Part shown: positions 45,625 through 55,012 of the stretch, piece by piece
How positions within the stretch are numbered: the stretch's first letter is position 1
Layout of the letters: each line of letters opens with the position of its first letter
Source: CAVYXF01 sp963772335
GTDB taxonomy: Bacteria > Pseudomonadota > Alphaproteobacteria > Rhizobiales > Rhodomicrobiaceae
Direction of reading: 5' to 3'
Assembly: GCA_963772335.1 (NCBI GenBank)
Contig: CAVYXF010000004.1
Coordinates: 220,316 to 284,315, forward strand
DNA length: 64,000 nt
Notes under the pieces: model-generated
Seen by the model: only the letters and a program-made list of their open reading frames with translations
The model's database searches: none
What the model was told of the DNA's origin: nothing
Translations under genes and position numbers: made by a program

Positions 45625-45906
45625 ATGCTTAGAACCGTCTTTCTTTGGCAGGCCGCAACATTGCTATTGATGTTTGCTGTCGCGGGCGAAACCGTAGCGG
45701 CCTGCGTGGACAAAACTCTCGCGCAGCAGAGCAAGCCTTCCTGTCCAGGCTGCTTTGATCTCAGCGAAGGAGGCCGGGGCTGCATGGAGAGCTGTGTGGC
45801 GCAGTGCCGTGCGGCCGAGCGAAGCTGCTCGGGCGATCGAAGTTCGTGCCGTGCACAGTTTCAAATCTGCGCACGGAGGTGCGTCGTCTCCTGCGAGGGG
45901 CGGTAG
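45625..45906 (+). CDS. Small Cys-rich secreted protein
   Basis: A 93-residue protein with a signal peptide (MLRTVFLWQAATLLLMFAVA). The mature part has eleven Cys residues in pairs such as SCPGC, CMESC and CARRC. It may be disulfide-bonded in the periplasm or bind metal. I do not recognise a named family. The start could lie further upstream (45601 or 45568, the latter overlapping the ABC-F end); 45625 gives the best signal peptide. Confidence 0.6.
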   Translation: MLRTVFLWQAATLLLMFAVAGETVAACVDKTLAQQSKPSCPGCFDLSEGGRGCMESCVAQCRAAERSCSGDRSSCRAQFQICARRCVVSCEGR

Positions 45907-46626
45907 GTCACGTGCGGCAGGCAAGCGCATCGAACCGAAAAGCGGAAACCGGTTTCGGATAAGTTCGGTGCGCAGAAGAGGTGAGAGGCGGCACTTCCGC
46001 TTTAGAGTGCGCGGCCTTTGAGCCGGCCGTACGACGAAGCCAAATAGTCAAGGTCACTCGCCGGAAAATGAGCTGGTCATCACGCACAGGGTCTTCAAAG
46101 AACAATCACGGCGCGCATTGTTTCAACATGCCATCCCCTGCGGCAAAGTAGAGCGGCGCGGTCAAGACGAATTTATGAAGCTGCTGAAATCAAGGCGAAA
46201 CTTCGCCGCGCCTATTAACATTAATCCCCAAACGCCTTCCGGTTTCGCCTTTTTTCCCCGTTGAATTGTTACCGTCCCTTCCAAAATATGGTGAATGTGG
46301 TATTATAATCGCCATAAGCACACGATGGTGACGATGCGTTAGACCGCCCGCGTCGCGGGCGTCTTTGTATTCTAAGGACAAAATTGGGTCGGCGATATGC
46401 GGCTTCGGCCGCATTCAGGTTTTGTTCCTAGAAGCGGATGACATCAGGACTCGTGGGCAGTGTCGTCGCGAGGCTGCGGTTGATGGGGGCATCAGAACTG
46501 TAGCTGAGCTTTGCGGGTGGTGTGCGAGCGCCAACCTGCTCAGGGTATTTTCGTCGGATATGGCGGTGACGACGTAGTCAGAAGAATGCTCCGGCTCCGG
46601 GCCGGGCGAAAAAAGTGAGAACGAGT
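45907..46626. other. Non-coding stretch upstream of carD
   Basis: No gene is supported. It contains a short repeat-like motif at 45933-45958 (CCGAAAAGCGGAAACC with a matching TTTCGG arm) resembling a dispersed repeat common in this order. It also holds a possible -10 box TATAAT at 46304-46309 and a terminator-like hairpin at 46344-46366. Confidence 0.5.
46344..46366 (+). terminator. Hairpin with T-rich tail before carD
   Basis: CGCCCGCG and CGCGGGCG form a tight stem followed by TCTTTGT. It lies 260 bp upstream of carD and about 35 bp after a TATAAT box. It could end a small RNA or act in a leader. Confidence 0.55.
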
Positions 46627-47196
46627 ATGGCTGCGAAAAAGAAGTCCAATCAGCGTAACGGCTTTCAGAAGGATGAATATGTGGTTTACCCGACGCATGG
46701 GGTGGGCCGCATCGTGGGCATTGAAGAGCAGGAAATTGCCGGCTGCAGGCTCGAGCTTTTCGTCATCAATTTTGAAAAGGATAAGATGACCCTTCGCGTG
46801 CCGACGGCTAAGTCCGCAAGTGCTGGCATGCGCAAGCTGTCCGATAACGTCGTGGTGTCGAAGGCGCTCGATACGCTGAGAGGGCGTGCGCGGGTCAAGC
46901 GCACGATGTGGAGCCGGCGCGCACAGGAATATGAGGCCAAGATCAATTCGGGTGATCTGGTCTGCATTGCAGAAGTCGTTCGCGATCTCTATCGTTCGGA
47001 AAACCAGCCAGAGCAGTCTTATTCGGAGCGCCAGCTTTATGAGGCGGCGCTCGATCGCATGGCGCGCGAAATCGCGGCGGTCCAGGACGTGGATGAGGTA
47101 ATGGCGCTTCAGGCGATCACCGAAGCCCTGACTAAGGGCTTGAGAGGCGTGCGCAAGCCGGACCTCGAAGAAGAAGAGCGAGTCGAGGCGGCATAA
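46627..47196 (+). CDS. carD: CarD-family transcriptional regulator
   Basis: A 189-residue CarD/CdnL-type protein that binds RNA polymerase beta and stabilises open complexes. The N-terminal Tudor-like domain (FQKDEYVVYPTHGVGRIVGI) is followed by a helical DNA-binding part with the conserved Trp in KRTMWSRRAQEYEAK. The tail is acidic. The ATG at 46627 gives MAAKKKS; a GTG four codons upstream is also open. Confidence 0.93.
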   Translation: MAAKKKSNQRNGFQKDEYVVYPTHGVGRIVGIEEQEIAGCRLELFVINFEKDKMTLRVPTAKSASAGMRKLSDNVVVSKALDTLRGRARVKRTMWSRRAQEYEAKINSGDLVCIAEVVRDLYRSENQPEQSYSERQLYEAALDRMAREIAAVQDVDEVMALQAITEALTKGLRGVRKPDLEEEERVEAA

Positions 47197-47223
47197 TCGA
47201 CTTTGCAGTGATGCATTGGGAAG

Positions 47224-47252
47224 CGGCGGGCGATTTGGCATCCGCCGTTTTC
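47224..47252 (+). terminator. Terminator of carD
   Basis: Arms CGGCGG and CCGCCG with a 12-base loop, followed by TTTTCTGTTT, 28 bp after the carD stop. Confidence 0.65.
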
Positions 47253-47481
47253 TGTTTGCAGTCCCACTTTGGGAAGTGAATGCACCGGCGCCAAGGACGG
47301 CGCGGCAATAGTCACGTGCCACCGGCGCTTTGATGGCAGTAGCTGCCCATCTCAGCCTTATTGCGGGCCGATAGGTAGGCGCTTGTCTATCGGCGGGTCT
47401 GGGCGAAAGCTCGACAAGCGGTTCAGACCATGGCTGAGGGGATGCCGCCGCCTAAACGAGCTCGACGTCGCGCCGGAATGA

Positions 47482-48324
47482 TCAGCGCTGTGAGGTCGTG
47501 CCGCCGCCAAGGATCTCGAGCTGCTCCGGATAGCTCAAGCTGATCGAGGGGCCGTTGATATTCTCTAGCCAGCCCCGGACCCGGACCATACGGCCTCTGA
47601 GCTTGGCGAGAGCATTGCCACCGTCGTCGAACAGCTTTGCTGTGTCCTTCGAGACGACGACGGTAAAGTCGCGGCGCCAGTTCTTGCCAAAGTTCAGATA
47701 GACGCGGTTGCCGACCTCTGCGACGGTCTCAATGCGGCCTTCCACGATCTCATAGCTTTGCGCCAGGCCCAAAAGACTATCTTCTGACGTGGCCGATTTG
47801 ACGGAGAAAAGCCCCGTTCCCCACTGCCCCTCTCCGGTCTCGCGCGCGTCCATTTCGGCTTTGAGCAGTTCGGGGATGCAGCGCCGATTGTCCTTCGCTC
47901 CCATCACCCGGGCAGACCCGGAGGCGATCAGCCGTTCCTGGACCCAAAGGCGCTGACCATCTTTAGTGACAAAGAGCTGCGCCAGTATCCGGCCATATCT
48001 GTCGCGCCGGCGAGCGTCGAGCTGGAGTTCCACGACCTGGTTGAGGACGAGATCGGCAATGGCCCGCTCTGCGGCCTCGCGCGCCTGCGCGGCTACTTCG
48101 ACATGCCCGCTGCGCCTGGGTAGCACTACGCCCGCAAGTCTCACAGAGCGGCCGTCCTGCAAAATCAGCGTGTCGCCGCTGCGTATCTCGGCAACGAGGC
48201 TCGATCCGCCGTCCTCCCCGGCGCACTCGGCCTGCGCAACTCCCACGAGACAGGCGCAAAGGAAAGGGACGGCAATCAAGGTCGAGATTTGGCAGCGCAA
48301 GCTGCGCGAAAGCTTGGTTCTCAC
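47482..48324 (-). CDS. Secreted thermonuclease-family (SNase-like) protein
   Basis: A 280-residue protein. After the signal peptide (SLRCQISTLIAVPFLCACLV, ending AQA) comes an SNase-like domain with SGDTLILQDGRSVRLAGVV and LDARRRDRYGRILAQLFV. The catalytic Arg/Asp pattern is only partly recognisable. The rest (residues about 190-280) has no clear match. The GTG at 48324 is preferred because it places the signal peptide at the N-terminus; a GTG at 48405 is also open. Confidence 0.75.
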   Translation of the reverse strand: MRTKLSRSLRCQISTLIAVPFLCACLVGVAQAECAGEDGGSSLVAEIRSGDTLILQDGRSVRLAGVVLPRRSGHVEVAAQAREAAERAIADLVLNQVVELQLDARRRDRYGRILAQLFVTKDGQRLWVQERLIASGSARVMGAKDNRRCIPELLKAEMDARETGEGQWGTGLFSVKSATSEDSLLGLAQSYEIVEGRIETVAEVGNRVYLNFGKNWRRDFTVVVSKDTAKLFDDGGNALAKLRGRMVRVRGWLENINGPSISLSYPEQLEILGGGTTSQR

Positions 48325-48485
48325 GGGTGCTACTCGGGCTACAAAAGGTTTGTTCTTGTTTTGTATTCTTACTACGCCACCGATCAGCGCACAGCCTGGG
48401 ATCACTACCTATGGGGCGAGCTTTAATCCGCGGTGTGATCTTGCCTTGACCGTCAGGCAACAAGGCTCCTAAACCTTTATCCATC

Positions 48486-48562
48486 GTCCTCGTAGCTCAG
48501 CAGGATAGAGCGGCAGCCTCCTAAGCTGCAGGTCCCGCGTTCGAATCGCGGCGAGGACGCCA
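48486..48562 (+). tRNA. tRNA-Arg (CCT anticodon)
   Basis: A full cloverleaf: acceptor arms GTCCTCG and CGAGGAC, D-loop TAGCTCAGCAGGATAGAGC, an anticodon loop CTCCTAA with CCT, and the T-loop GTTCGAATC. CCA is encoded at 48560-48562. Confidence 0.96.
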
Positions 48563-48735
48563 TGATTTTCAATGACTCAGCTCAAAGCACGCATCGTAGT
48601 TTTGCGATCGCGGCGATTGGTCTCGCAATCGGCATCCCTCACCCGTTCGCCGACTATTATCTTAGGATCGACGCCGCGGCCGGTTTGCGCTGGTTCACCA
48701 TCAAGGAATGGTGCGCGACCATCTCGCGCGTCTAG
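48562..48735 (+). CDS. Possible 57-residue protein overlapping the tRNA 3' end
   Basis: The frame starts with an ATG whose A is the last base of the tRNA CCA. It reads MIFNDSAQSTHRSFAIAAIG, then a Pro/His/Phe-containing part and a hydrophilic tail with two Trp. The composition looks protein-like, but there is no ribosome binding site and no family. Low confidence. Confidence 0.25.
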   Translation: MIFNDSAQSTHRSFAIAAIGLAIGIPHPFADYYLRIDAAAGLRWFTIKEWCATISRV

Positions 48736-48807
48736 CCGGTATAGAGCGCCTGCCCTGCGGCCCACCACAAATGCGCCGGGAGGGAGCGGATGTGGATCCG
48801 CTCGCCT

Positions 48808-50670
48808 TCATGACGGCAGGCCGTCCGGCTGCAGTCCTTCGGCCTGGAGCCGCCACATGCGCTCGAACAGCCGGCCGTCCCGGCGAAGATCTTTCGTCGG
48901 GCCGTCCTCGACAATTCTGCCCGTATCCATCACGATGACGCGGTCGAAGGCCGCAACCGTCGACAGCCGGTGCGCGACGGCAACCACCGTGCACGACCAG
49001 GGCAGCTCCAGCAGGGCTCGTTGGATATTCATCTCGGTCTCGGTATCGAGCGCGGAGGTCGCCTCATCGAGAACGATGATCGGTGCCATCTTGGCGAAAG
49101 CGCGGGCAATACCGATGCGCTGCCGTTGGCCTCCCGACAGCTTGACGCCGCGCTCGCCGACCACCGTGTCATAGCCCTGCGGCAGCCTGCGGATGAAGCT
49201 GTCGCATGAGGCTCGCCGGGCTGCTTCATAGATCTCGCTATCGGAGGCCTGCGGCCGGCCGAAGCGGATATTCTCCATGATGGTCCGGTGAAACAGCGAG
49301 ATCTCCTGCGGCACGATCGCCAACCCCGCGCGCAAGCTGTCCTGGGCGATCGAGCGTACGGGCTGGCCGTTGATGAGGATTTCGCCGCTCTCAGCGTCGT
49401 GCAGACGCTGCAACAGCTGGACCAGCGTGGACTTTCCTGCGCCGGAGGGGCCGACAATTCCAACCTTCTGCCCGGCCGGGATGAGCAGGTTGATGTCCTG
49501 AACCGCGTCGTGCCCGCGCCCCTGGCCATAGGCAAAACTGACATTGCGGAATTCAATCTCGCCGCTGCCCACGGCCAGTGCCGGCGCGCCGGGCACATCC
49601 AAGACCGTCCGAGGCTGTCCGATGACCTTGAGCGTATCCTCAATGAAGCCGAACTGCTGCAGGCCGTCGGCCATGGCGAGCGCGAGATCGCGCGACCCGT
49701 GCAGGATGCGGAAGGTCAGCGCGCTGACCACGACGACTTCTCCGGGCGTCACCTGCCCTGCTTCCCATGCGGCCAGCGCCCAGCTCAGCATGGTGCCTGC
49801 CATGACCGCGAGCCCGATGTCATGGATGAGACGTGTGCGCTCGATATACATCCAGCTCCTGCGCTGCGCCTTTCCTTCCGTCCGGCAGAACGCGGCTAGC
49901 CGGTCGTGCTCCAGGCGGCGCGCGGAAAAGGCCTTCACCGCCCACATGTTGGAGATGGTATCGATCAGTTCGCCGGCTGTGTCTGAGGCGAGACTCGCAT
50001 AGGCCTGGTGAACCACGCGGCCGCGCTCGCCGAGGCGGAGCAGCGCTCCTGTCATGAAGACGACAAAGACGCTTAACGCGGTCGCCATGCGCCAGTCGAT
50101 GACAAGGAAAATAATGAGCGCCCCGATGAAATCGACGCAAGGCGGTGTGATACGCCAGGTTACGCTGTTGATGAGCGCGCCCAAATTGCCGGCCGTGGCG
50201 GTTATCCGCTGGCCCAGCGATCCGGCGAGGTTTTCCGCAAAATAGCGCATTGGCTGGCTGGCGAGATAGTCGAAAAGGTCGAGCCGGACGGATACGCCGA
50301 CATCGAGTGTCAGCCGGCAGCCAAGCCAGCCGCTGATGCGCCAGAGAAGGCTCTCGACGAGGATCAGGGAAATGAATATCCCGAGCAGCCACCAGACCTG
50401 GGCTCCGCTGCGAGCGGGCTGCGCCATGGCGTCGACCAGAAATTTCATGAGGTATTGAATGCCGACGGCGCAGCCCGCTGCAGCCAAGACCAGTCCGACC
50501 AGCAGGGCAAACCAAGCCGCATGCTGTCTTACATAGTGCCGGATCAGGTTGGCAGCGGATTTGAGAGCCGCCGGTATTTCCGACTGGCCGTCAGCGGCGA
50601 GGCCAGCATGTGCTTGCCCAGTCCTCCCATCTCGCATCTGCCCATTGGCTCTGACGGCTTTTCGTGGCAT
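48808..50670 (-). CDS. ABC exporter (fused membrane and ATPase domains)
   Basis: A 620-residue half-transporter. Six helices (residues about 45-340) precede an ATPase domain with Walker A VGPSGAGKSTLVQL, signature LSGGQRQRIGIARA and Walker B IIVLDEATSALD. It resembles MsbA-like and polysaccharide/lipid exporters. Upstream and divergent are a glycosyltransferase and UDP-galactopyranose mutase, so a role in exporting a galactofuranose-containing glycan or glycolipid is inferred. Confidence 0.88.
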   Translation of the reverse strand: MPRKAVRANGQMRDGRTGQAHAGLAADGQSEIPAALKSAANLIRHYVRQHAAWFALLVGLVLAAAGCAVGIQYLMKFLVDAMAQPARSGAQVWWLLGIFISLILVESLLWRISGWLGCRLTLDVGVSVRLDLFDYLASQPMRYFAENLAGSLGQRITATAGNLGALINSVTWRITPPCVDFIGALIIFLVIDWRMATALSVFVVFMTGALLRLGERGRVVHQAYASLASDTAGELIDTISNMWAVKAFSARRLEHDRLAAFCRTEGKAQRRSWMYIERTRLIHDIGLAVMAGTMLSWALAAWEAGQVTPGEVVVVSALTFRILHGSRDLALAMADGLQQFGFIEDTLKVIGQPRTVLDVPGAPALAVGSGEIEFRNVSFAYGQGRGHDAVQDINLLIPAGQKVGIVGPSGAGKSTLVQLLQRLHDAESGEILINGQPVRSIAQDSLRAGLAIVPQEISLFHRTIMENIRFGRPQASDSEIYEAARRASCDSFIRRLPQGYDTVVGERGVKLSGGQRQRIGIARAFAKMAPIIVLDEATSALDTETEMNIQRALLELPWSCTVVAVAHRLSTVAAFDRVIVMDTGRIVEDGPTKDLRRDGRLFERMWRLQAEGLQPDGLPS

Positions 50671-50960
50671 CGGCGTTCTCGCGCGGGTTGGGCTGAAACG
50701 GGTGAAGATCGACGCTCACATTCGCGTAGCGCTCGGGTCGACAACCCAGGCAGCGGAAGTCAGGTTCCGAGCTGCCCATGCAACATTTCTCAACGTCACC
50801 AATGACAAAGCCAAGTCTTAGGTCGCGATTATTGGTACGTTTTCGTACATAGCGCGCGCGATCAGGAACTGAGGATCGGGGTTCCTCGTTCGCTCAGCGA
50901 TTACAAAAAAAGCAGGCGACCGAACCACCTCTCGGCGCAACCCCCCACAAGGACGATAGA

Positions 50961-52133
50961 ATGGATCCGACGCAAGCGCCGGGCACTCTCCTGTGCCTGT
51001 CACATCTACGATGGAAATTTGTCTACCAGCGGCCCCAGCATCTTCTCAGCCGCGCAGCACAAAGTTACCACGCCGTCTTCGTCGAAGAGCCCGTCTTTTC
51101 CGACGACTGCGATCCATTCCTCGACATCAATATTGACCGGAGCGGAGTCGAGGTCGTCACGCCGATGCTTAGGCCCCGGCAGCGCCCCGATCAGCTGCTC
51201 CATAGACTGTTTGCCGCATTGCCGCGCGATAAGCTGATCCTGTGGTACTACACCCCGCTCGCGCTCACGCAGACCAGGCATCTCGACGCTGCGCTGGTCG
51301 TCTATGACTGCATGGATGAGCTTTCCGCATTCCGCTTCGCGCCGCCAGAGCTGAAAGCTGCAGAAGCAGAGCTCCTGGAGCGCGCGGATGTCGTGTTCAC
51401 CGGCGGACAAAGCCTCTATGAGGCTAAGCGGGAGCTGCACCCAAACATCCATCTTTTTCCGAGCAGTGTCGATACGGCGCATTTCGGCAAAGCCCGCCAG
51501 GGGCACCTTGCCGACCCCGCCGGCCAGGCCTCTATCCCGCATCCGCGCCTCGGGTTCTTCGGCGTAATCGATGAGCGTTTCGACCTCGACTTGCTGGCCG
51601 GGATGGCCGATCGGCGGCCAGACTGGTCCTTCATCATGGTCGGACCGGTTGTGAAGATCGACCCCGCGACACTGCCCCAGCGCGCCAATATCTTTTGGCT
51701 CGGCGGGCGCGACTACCAGGAGCTGCCGCGTTATCTCGCCCATTGGGACCTCGGCATCATGCCCTTTGCGCTGAACGAGGCGACCCGCTTCATCAGTCCG
51801 ACCAAGACCCCCGAGTTCCTTGCGGCGGGCCTGCCGGTGATCTCCTCCGCTATTGCCGATGTCGTGCGCCCCTATGGCGAGCAGGGCCTGGTCGAAATCG
51901 CTGGGACCGCCGAAAGCTTCGTCAGGCGCGCCCACGAACTCCTCAGCCGGCCTCGCGATGAATGGCTGACCAGGGTCAATGCCTTCCTCGCCGGCCTATC
52001 CTGGGACCGCACCTGGGACGGAATGCACGGTGTGATGCTCAAAGCGCTCCGCACGCGCGGCAAGCGCGCTCAATCTGTCCGAGAAACGCAAGTCCTCCTG
52101 CCCGACCAGGAGGCCCGCAATGCCGGCATATGA
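50961..52133 (+). CDS. Glycosyltransferase (GT1/GT4-like)
   Basis: A 390-residue GT-B glycosyltransferase. The N-terminal HLRWKFVYQRPQHLLSR and VVYDCMDELSAF are typical of the glycosyltransferases beside UDP-galactopyranose mutase. The C-terminal half has GFFGVIDERFDLDLL and the nucleotide-binding SPTKTPEFLAAGLPVISS. Its end overlaps glf by 14 bp, so it likely uses UDP-galactofuranose or works on the same glycan. Confidence 0.88.
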   Translation: MDPTQAPGTLLCLSHLRWKFVYQRPQHLLSRAAQSYHAVFVEEPVFSDDCDPFLDINIDRSGVEVVTPMLRPRQRPDQLLHRLFAALPRDKLILWYYTPLALTQTRHLDAALVVYDCMDELSAFRFAPPELKAAEAELLERADVVFTGGQSLYEAKRELHPNIHLFPSSVDTAHFGKARQGHLADPAGQASIPHPRLGFFGVIDERFDLDLLAGMADRRPDWSFIMVGPVVKIDPATLPQRANIFWLGGRDYQELPRYLAHWDLGIMPFALNEATRFISPTKTPEFLAAGLPVISSAIADVVRPYGEQGLVEIAGTAESFVRRAHELLSRPRDEWLTRVNAFLAGLSWDRTWDGMHGVMLKALRTRGKRAQSVRETQVLLPDQEARNAGI

Positions 52134-53244
52134 TTGGCTCATCGTCGGAGCCGGCTTTGCCGGCAGCGTGCTTGCGGAGCGGCTTGCCAGCCAGCGGGGC
52201 GAGCGCATCCTGATCATCGACCGGCGGCCGCATATCGGAGGGAATGCCTATGACTGCCTCGATAGCTCGGGCGTACTGATCCACCAATACGGACCGCATA
52301 TTTTCCACACCAACTCGGAGATGATCTTCAGTTATCTCTCCGGTTTCACCCGCTGGCGTTCCTACGAGCACCGCGTCCTGGCGAACGTCGACGGCAAACT
52401 GCTGCCGATCCCGATCAATCTCGACACGGTCAACAAGCTCTATGGCCTGTCTCTCACCTCTGAGGAATTGGAGCAGTTCTTTGCGGAGCGCGCCGAGCCG
52501 GTCGAGGAGATCCGAACCTCTGAGGATGTGGTGGTCAGCAAGATTGGCCGCGATCTCTACGAGAAGTTCTTTCGCGGCTATACCCACAAGCAGTGGGGCG
52601 TGGATCCGTCTGAGCTCGACAAGTCGGTCACCGCCCGCGTGCCCACCCGCACCAACCGCGACGATCGCTATTTCGGCGACAAGTTCCAGTTCATGCCGGA
52701 GCGCGGCTACACGGCGATGTTCCAGCGCATGCTGAGTCATCCCAATATCGACGTGATGCTCAGCACCGACTTCGCCCAGCTCCGCGGCCAAATCTTCTAC
52801 AAGAGGTTGATCTATACCGGGCCGATCGACGAGTTTTTCGACTTCCGCTTCGGCAAGCTGCCTTATCGCTCGCTGCGGTTCGAGCATCAACAGCTGCAGA
52901 AGGCATGGCACCAGCCGGTTGCGGTGGTGAACTATCCGCAAACCGAGCGTTACACGCGCGTTACCGAGTATAAGCATCTCACCGGTCAACGACATCCGAC
53001 GACCAGCATCACTTATGAATATCCGACCGCGACGGGCGATCCGTATTATCCCATTCCGAGACCAGAAAATGCCGCCCTGCTGCGGCTCTATGAGGAGCTT
53101 GCCCGAAGCACCCCGGATGTGTGGTTCGTGGGCCGGCTGGCCACCTATCGCTACTACAACATGGACCAGGTGGTCGGGCAGGCGCTGGCGACGTTCTCCC
53201 GGATCAATGAGGCGCTGCCTAGGCAACTCGTCGCGGCGGAATAG
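52120..53244 (+). CDS. glf: UDP-galactopyranose mutase
   Basis: A 374-residue flavoenzyme that converts UDP-galactopyranose to UDP-galactofuranose. The FAD motif is IVGAGFAGSVLAERLA, followed by IDRRPHIGGNAYD. YGPHIFHTNSE, the KQWGVDP block and the C-terminal GRLATYRYYNMDQVVGQAL are diagnostic. It shows that this locus makes a galactofuranose-containing product. Confidence 0.95.
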   Translation: MPAYDWLIVGAGFAGSVLAERLASQRGERILIIDRRPHIGGNAYDCLDSSGVLIHQYGPHIFHTNSEMIFSYLSGFTRWRSYEHRVLANVDGKLLPIPINLDTVNKLYGLSLTSEELEQFFAERAEPVEEIRTSEDVVVSKIGRDLYEKFFRGYTHKQWGVDPSELDKSVTARVPTRTNRDDRYFGDKFQFMPERGYTAMFQRMLSHPNIDVMLSTDFAQLRGQIFYKRLIYTGPIDEFFDFRFGKLPYRSLRFEHQQLQKAWHQPVAVVNYPQTERYTRVTEYKHLTGQRHPTTSITYEYPTATGDPYYPIPRPENAALLRLYEELARSTPDVWFVGRLATYRYYNMDQVVGQALATFSRINEALPRQLVAAE

Positions 53245-53251
53245 GCTTCGG

Positions 53252-54712
53252 TCAAGCTCCCGCCGGCGTGATCGCCAAGGCGAGATCGGCGGCAAATGGC
53301 GGGGCTTGGAAAACAATTCCTTCCTCTCCCGTCACCTCGGCCGTAAGACGCTCGCCGGCCGATCCCGCCACGGTATCCCAGGGCGTGATGTGATACCGCC
53401 CGCGCGCCAGCCCAGGCACGTTTACTCGCGGCGCAATGGGAGTGACCCCGCGGTCCAGCATTCCCGTATTCAGGAGGTTGTCGCGGCGCAGCAGCCAGAC
53501 GAGCGCCTGCCCACGATCACCGCAGGCAAAAACCTGAACATCCGGCGACGAGACCCTCACCTCCTCGTTGAGATTGGTGCGCCTGAAGCGCGTCCAGTCG
53601 AGAAGGCCGACGAAACCGGCAAGTGCCTTCTGCGCCCGGCGCATGCCATCTGTGAGGCTGTGCGGATGGCGGTTCGGCCAGCGCATGCCGCCTCCCGCCG
53701 CCCCGGAGGCAAAATGCGCCCATTGCATATGCCGGAAATATTCGTCGTCGAACGGCTCGGGCAGGGTGATGTGCTTGTCTTTGAAGGAATGGATCGGCCC
53801 ATGCTCGGTATCAAGGAAGGGCCGGCTGTCATGGATATCCCCCAGCGAGCGGCGCACCAAGCGGCCCATATCAACCGCCGGATCGACCGTGTTCTGCGGA
53901 TCGTCGATGGTGCCTTCCATGTAGATGTGGATGCTGGCGAAATCCAAATCCGGGTGGCGGAAGATCGGCTCCTTCATCGCCAGGTGCGGCCGCCAGTCGA
54001 GTTCGGGGCCGAACAGCGAAACGGTCTGCGGATGCGAGCGCCCGTAAAGCCGCAGCTCGAGACGGCGCACATGCTGGCTCAAATCAGCGATAAACTCGCT
54101 CCAGCAATCGACCGCGCCCTCGGCTTGAGCAGGATGAATTTCGTTCCACAGATCCCAGGCGAACAGCGCCCCACTTCCGCCCCAGCGCTGGATCGCAAAG
54201 CTCAGGCGCGCCTTGATCGCTGCGCGGCTGTGCCCGCACAATAGCATGCGCGAGGGCGTCTCGAGATATCCGCCGTTTCCCGCGCTATAGGGATGGCGAT
54301 CCCATTTCAGCCAGGTCCAGAACGTATCGAAAGGCGTAAGCAAAATGCGCAAACCCCGCCGCTCACACATCGCGAAGAGGTCGTCCCAGAGCTGCACCAT
54401 GGGCGGCACGAACACGCCGGCCGGGCGCTCGAAATAGCGAGACCTTCCTTGGGCGCACTCCAGCATCAGCCGCAATACGGTGATGCCGGATGCGGCGAGC
54501 CGGTCCAGATAGGCTTCCGCCTCGGCGGGATTGCGGCGCCGGAACAGCCCCTTCAATTCCAGCCAGTTAATGCTGTCGTTCTGCCCAATCGGCGTCCACG
54601 CCGCGCCGTCATCCGCGAGGAAATAAGGTGCATTCGGTGCGACCCCGATCCAGGGAAGTTGCAGCCGGTGATGCCGCGCGCCAGAGCGCTCAGGCAGGTG
54701 CTGTGTCCGCAT
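53252..54712 (-). CDS. GH5-like glycoside hydrolase
   Basis: A 486-residue TIM-barrel hydrolase. ALFAWDLWNEIHP places the acid/base Glu at about residue 191, and FLDTEHGPI the nucleophile Glu at about 303. The barrel start and a C-terminal beta domain (residues about 385-486) are also visible. No signal peptide is seen, so it would act in the cytoplasm. It is convergent with glf, 7 bp away. Confidence 0.75.
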   Translation of the reverse strand: MRTQHLPERSGARHHRLQLPWIGVAPNAPYFLADDGAAWTPIGQNDSINWLELKGLFRRRNPAEAEAYLDRLAASGITVLRLMLECAQGRSRYFERPAGVFVPPMVQLWDDLFAMCERRGLRILLTPFDTFWTWLKWDRHPYSAGNGGYLETPSRMLLCGHSRAAIKARLSFAIQRWGGSGALFAWDLWNEIHPAQAEGAVDCWSEFIADLSQHVRRLELRLYGRSHPQTVSLFGPELDWRPHLAMKEPIFRHPDLDFASIHIYMEGTIDDPQNTVDPAVDMGRLVRRSLGDIHDSRPFLDTEHGPIHSFKDKHITLPEPFDDEYFRHMQWAHFASGAAGGGMRWPNRHPHSLTDGMRRAQKALAGFVGLLDWTRFRRTNLNEEVRVSSPDVQVFACGDRGQALVWLLRRDNLLNTGMLDRGVTPIAPRVNVPGLARGRYHITPWDTVAGSAGERLTAEVTGEEGIVFQAPPFAADLALAITPAGA

Positions 54713-54856
54713 GAGAAGTAAGATTTGATCCTTTGCAATGAGCGCGGCTTCTGCGGGGGTAACTTACAACCAGATTAGAAGCGCCGGGGATGTTGATTTG
54801 ACAGATTCGTGCGGTCATTTGTCATAATGTGCGCCCTTATCGAGGTGCTCTAACCG

Positions 54857-54909
54857 AAGCTGGCAGGCCAGCTTTTCAGGCCCCCTAACCGAACCTGCGG
54901 GGTCAGCTT
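54857..54909. promoter_or_regulatory. Tandem palindromic operator-like sites before the GH2 gene
   Basis: A perfect 18-bp palindrome, AAGCTGGCAGGCCAGCTT (54857-54874), is followed by a degenerate copy AACCTGCGGGGTCAGCTT (54892-54909). Both are preceded by CTAACCG and their centres are 35 bp apart. The region lies between the divergent GH5-like and GH2 genes and could bind a LacI- or GntR-like repressor. No such regulator is coded beside it. Confidence 0.6.
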
Positions 54910-55012
54910 TCGTTCCGCCGCGAAGAGACAAGACAGGTTCGGCTTTCACGACATTGTGTCACGGTACGGGACCCCCGGATAAACTCAGAGAACCCGGAGC
55001 CAAATTCGCCCG

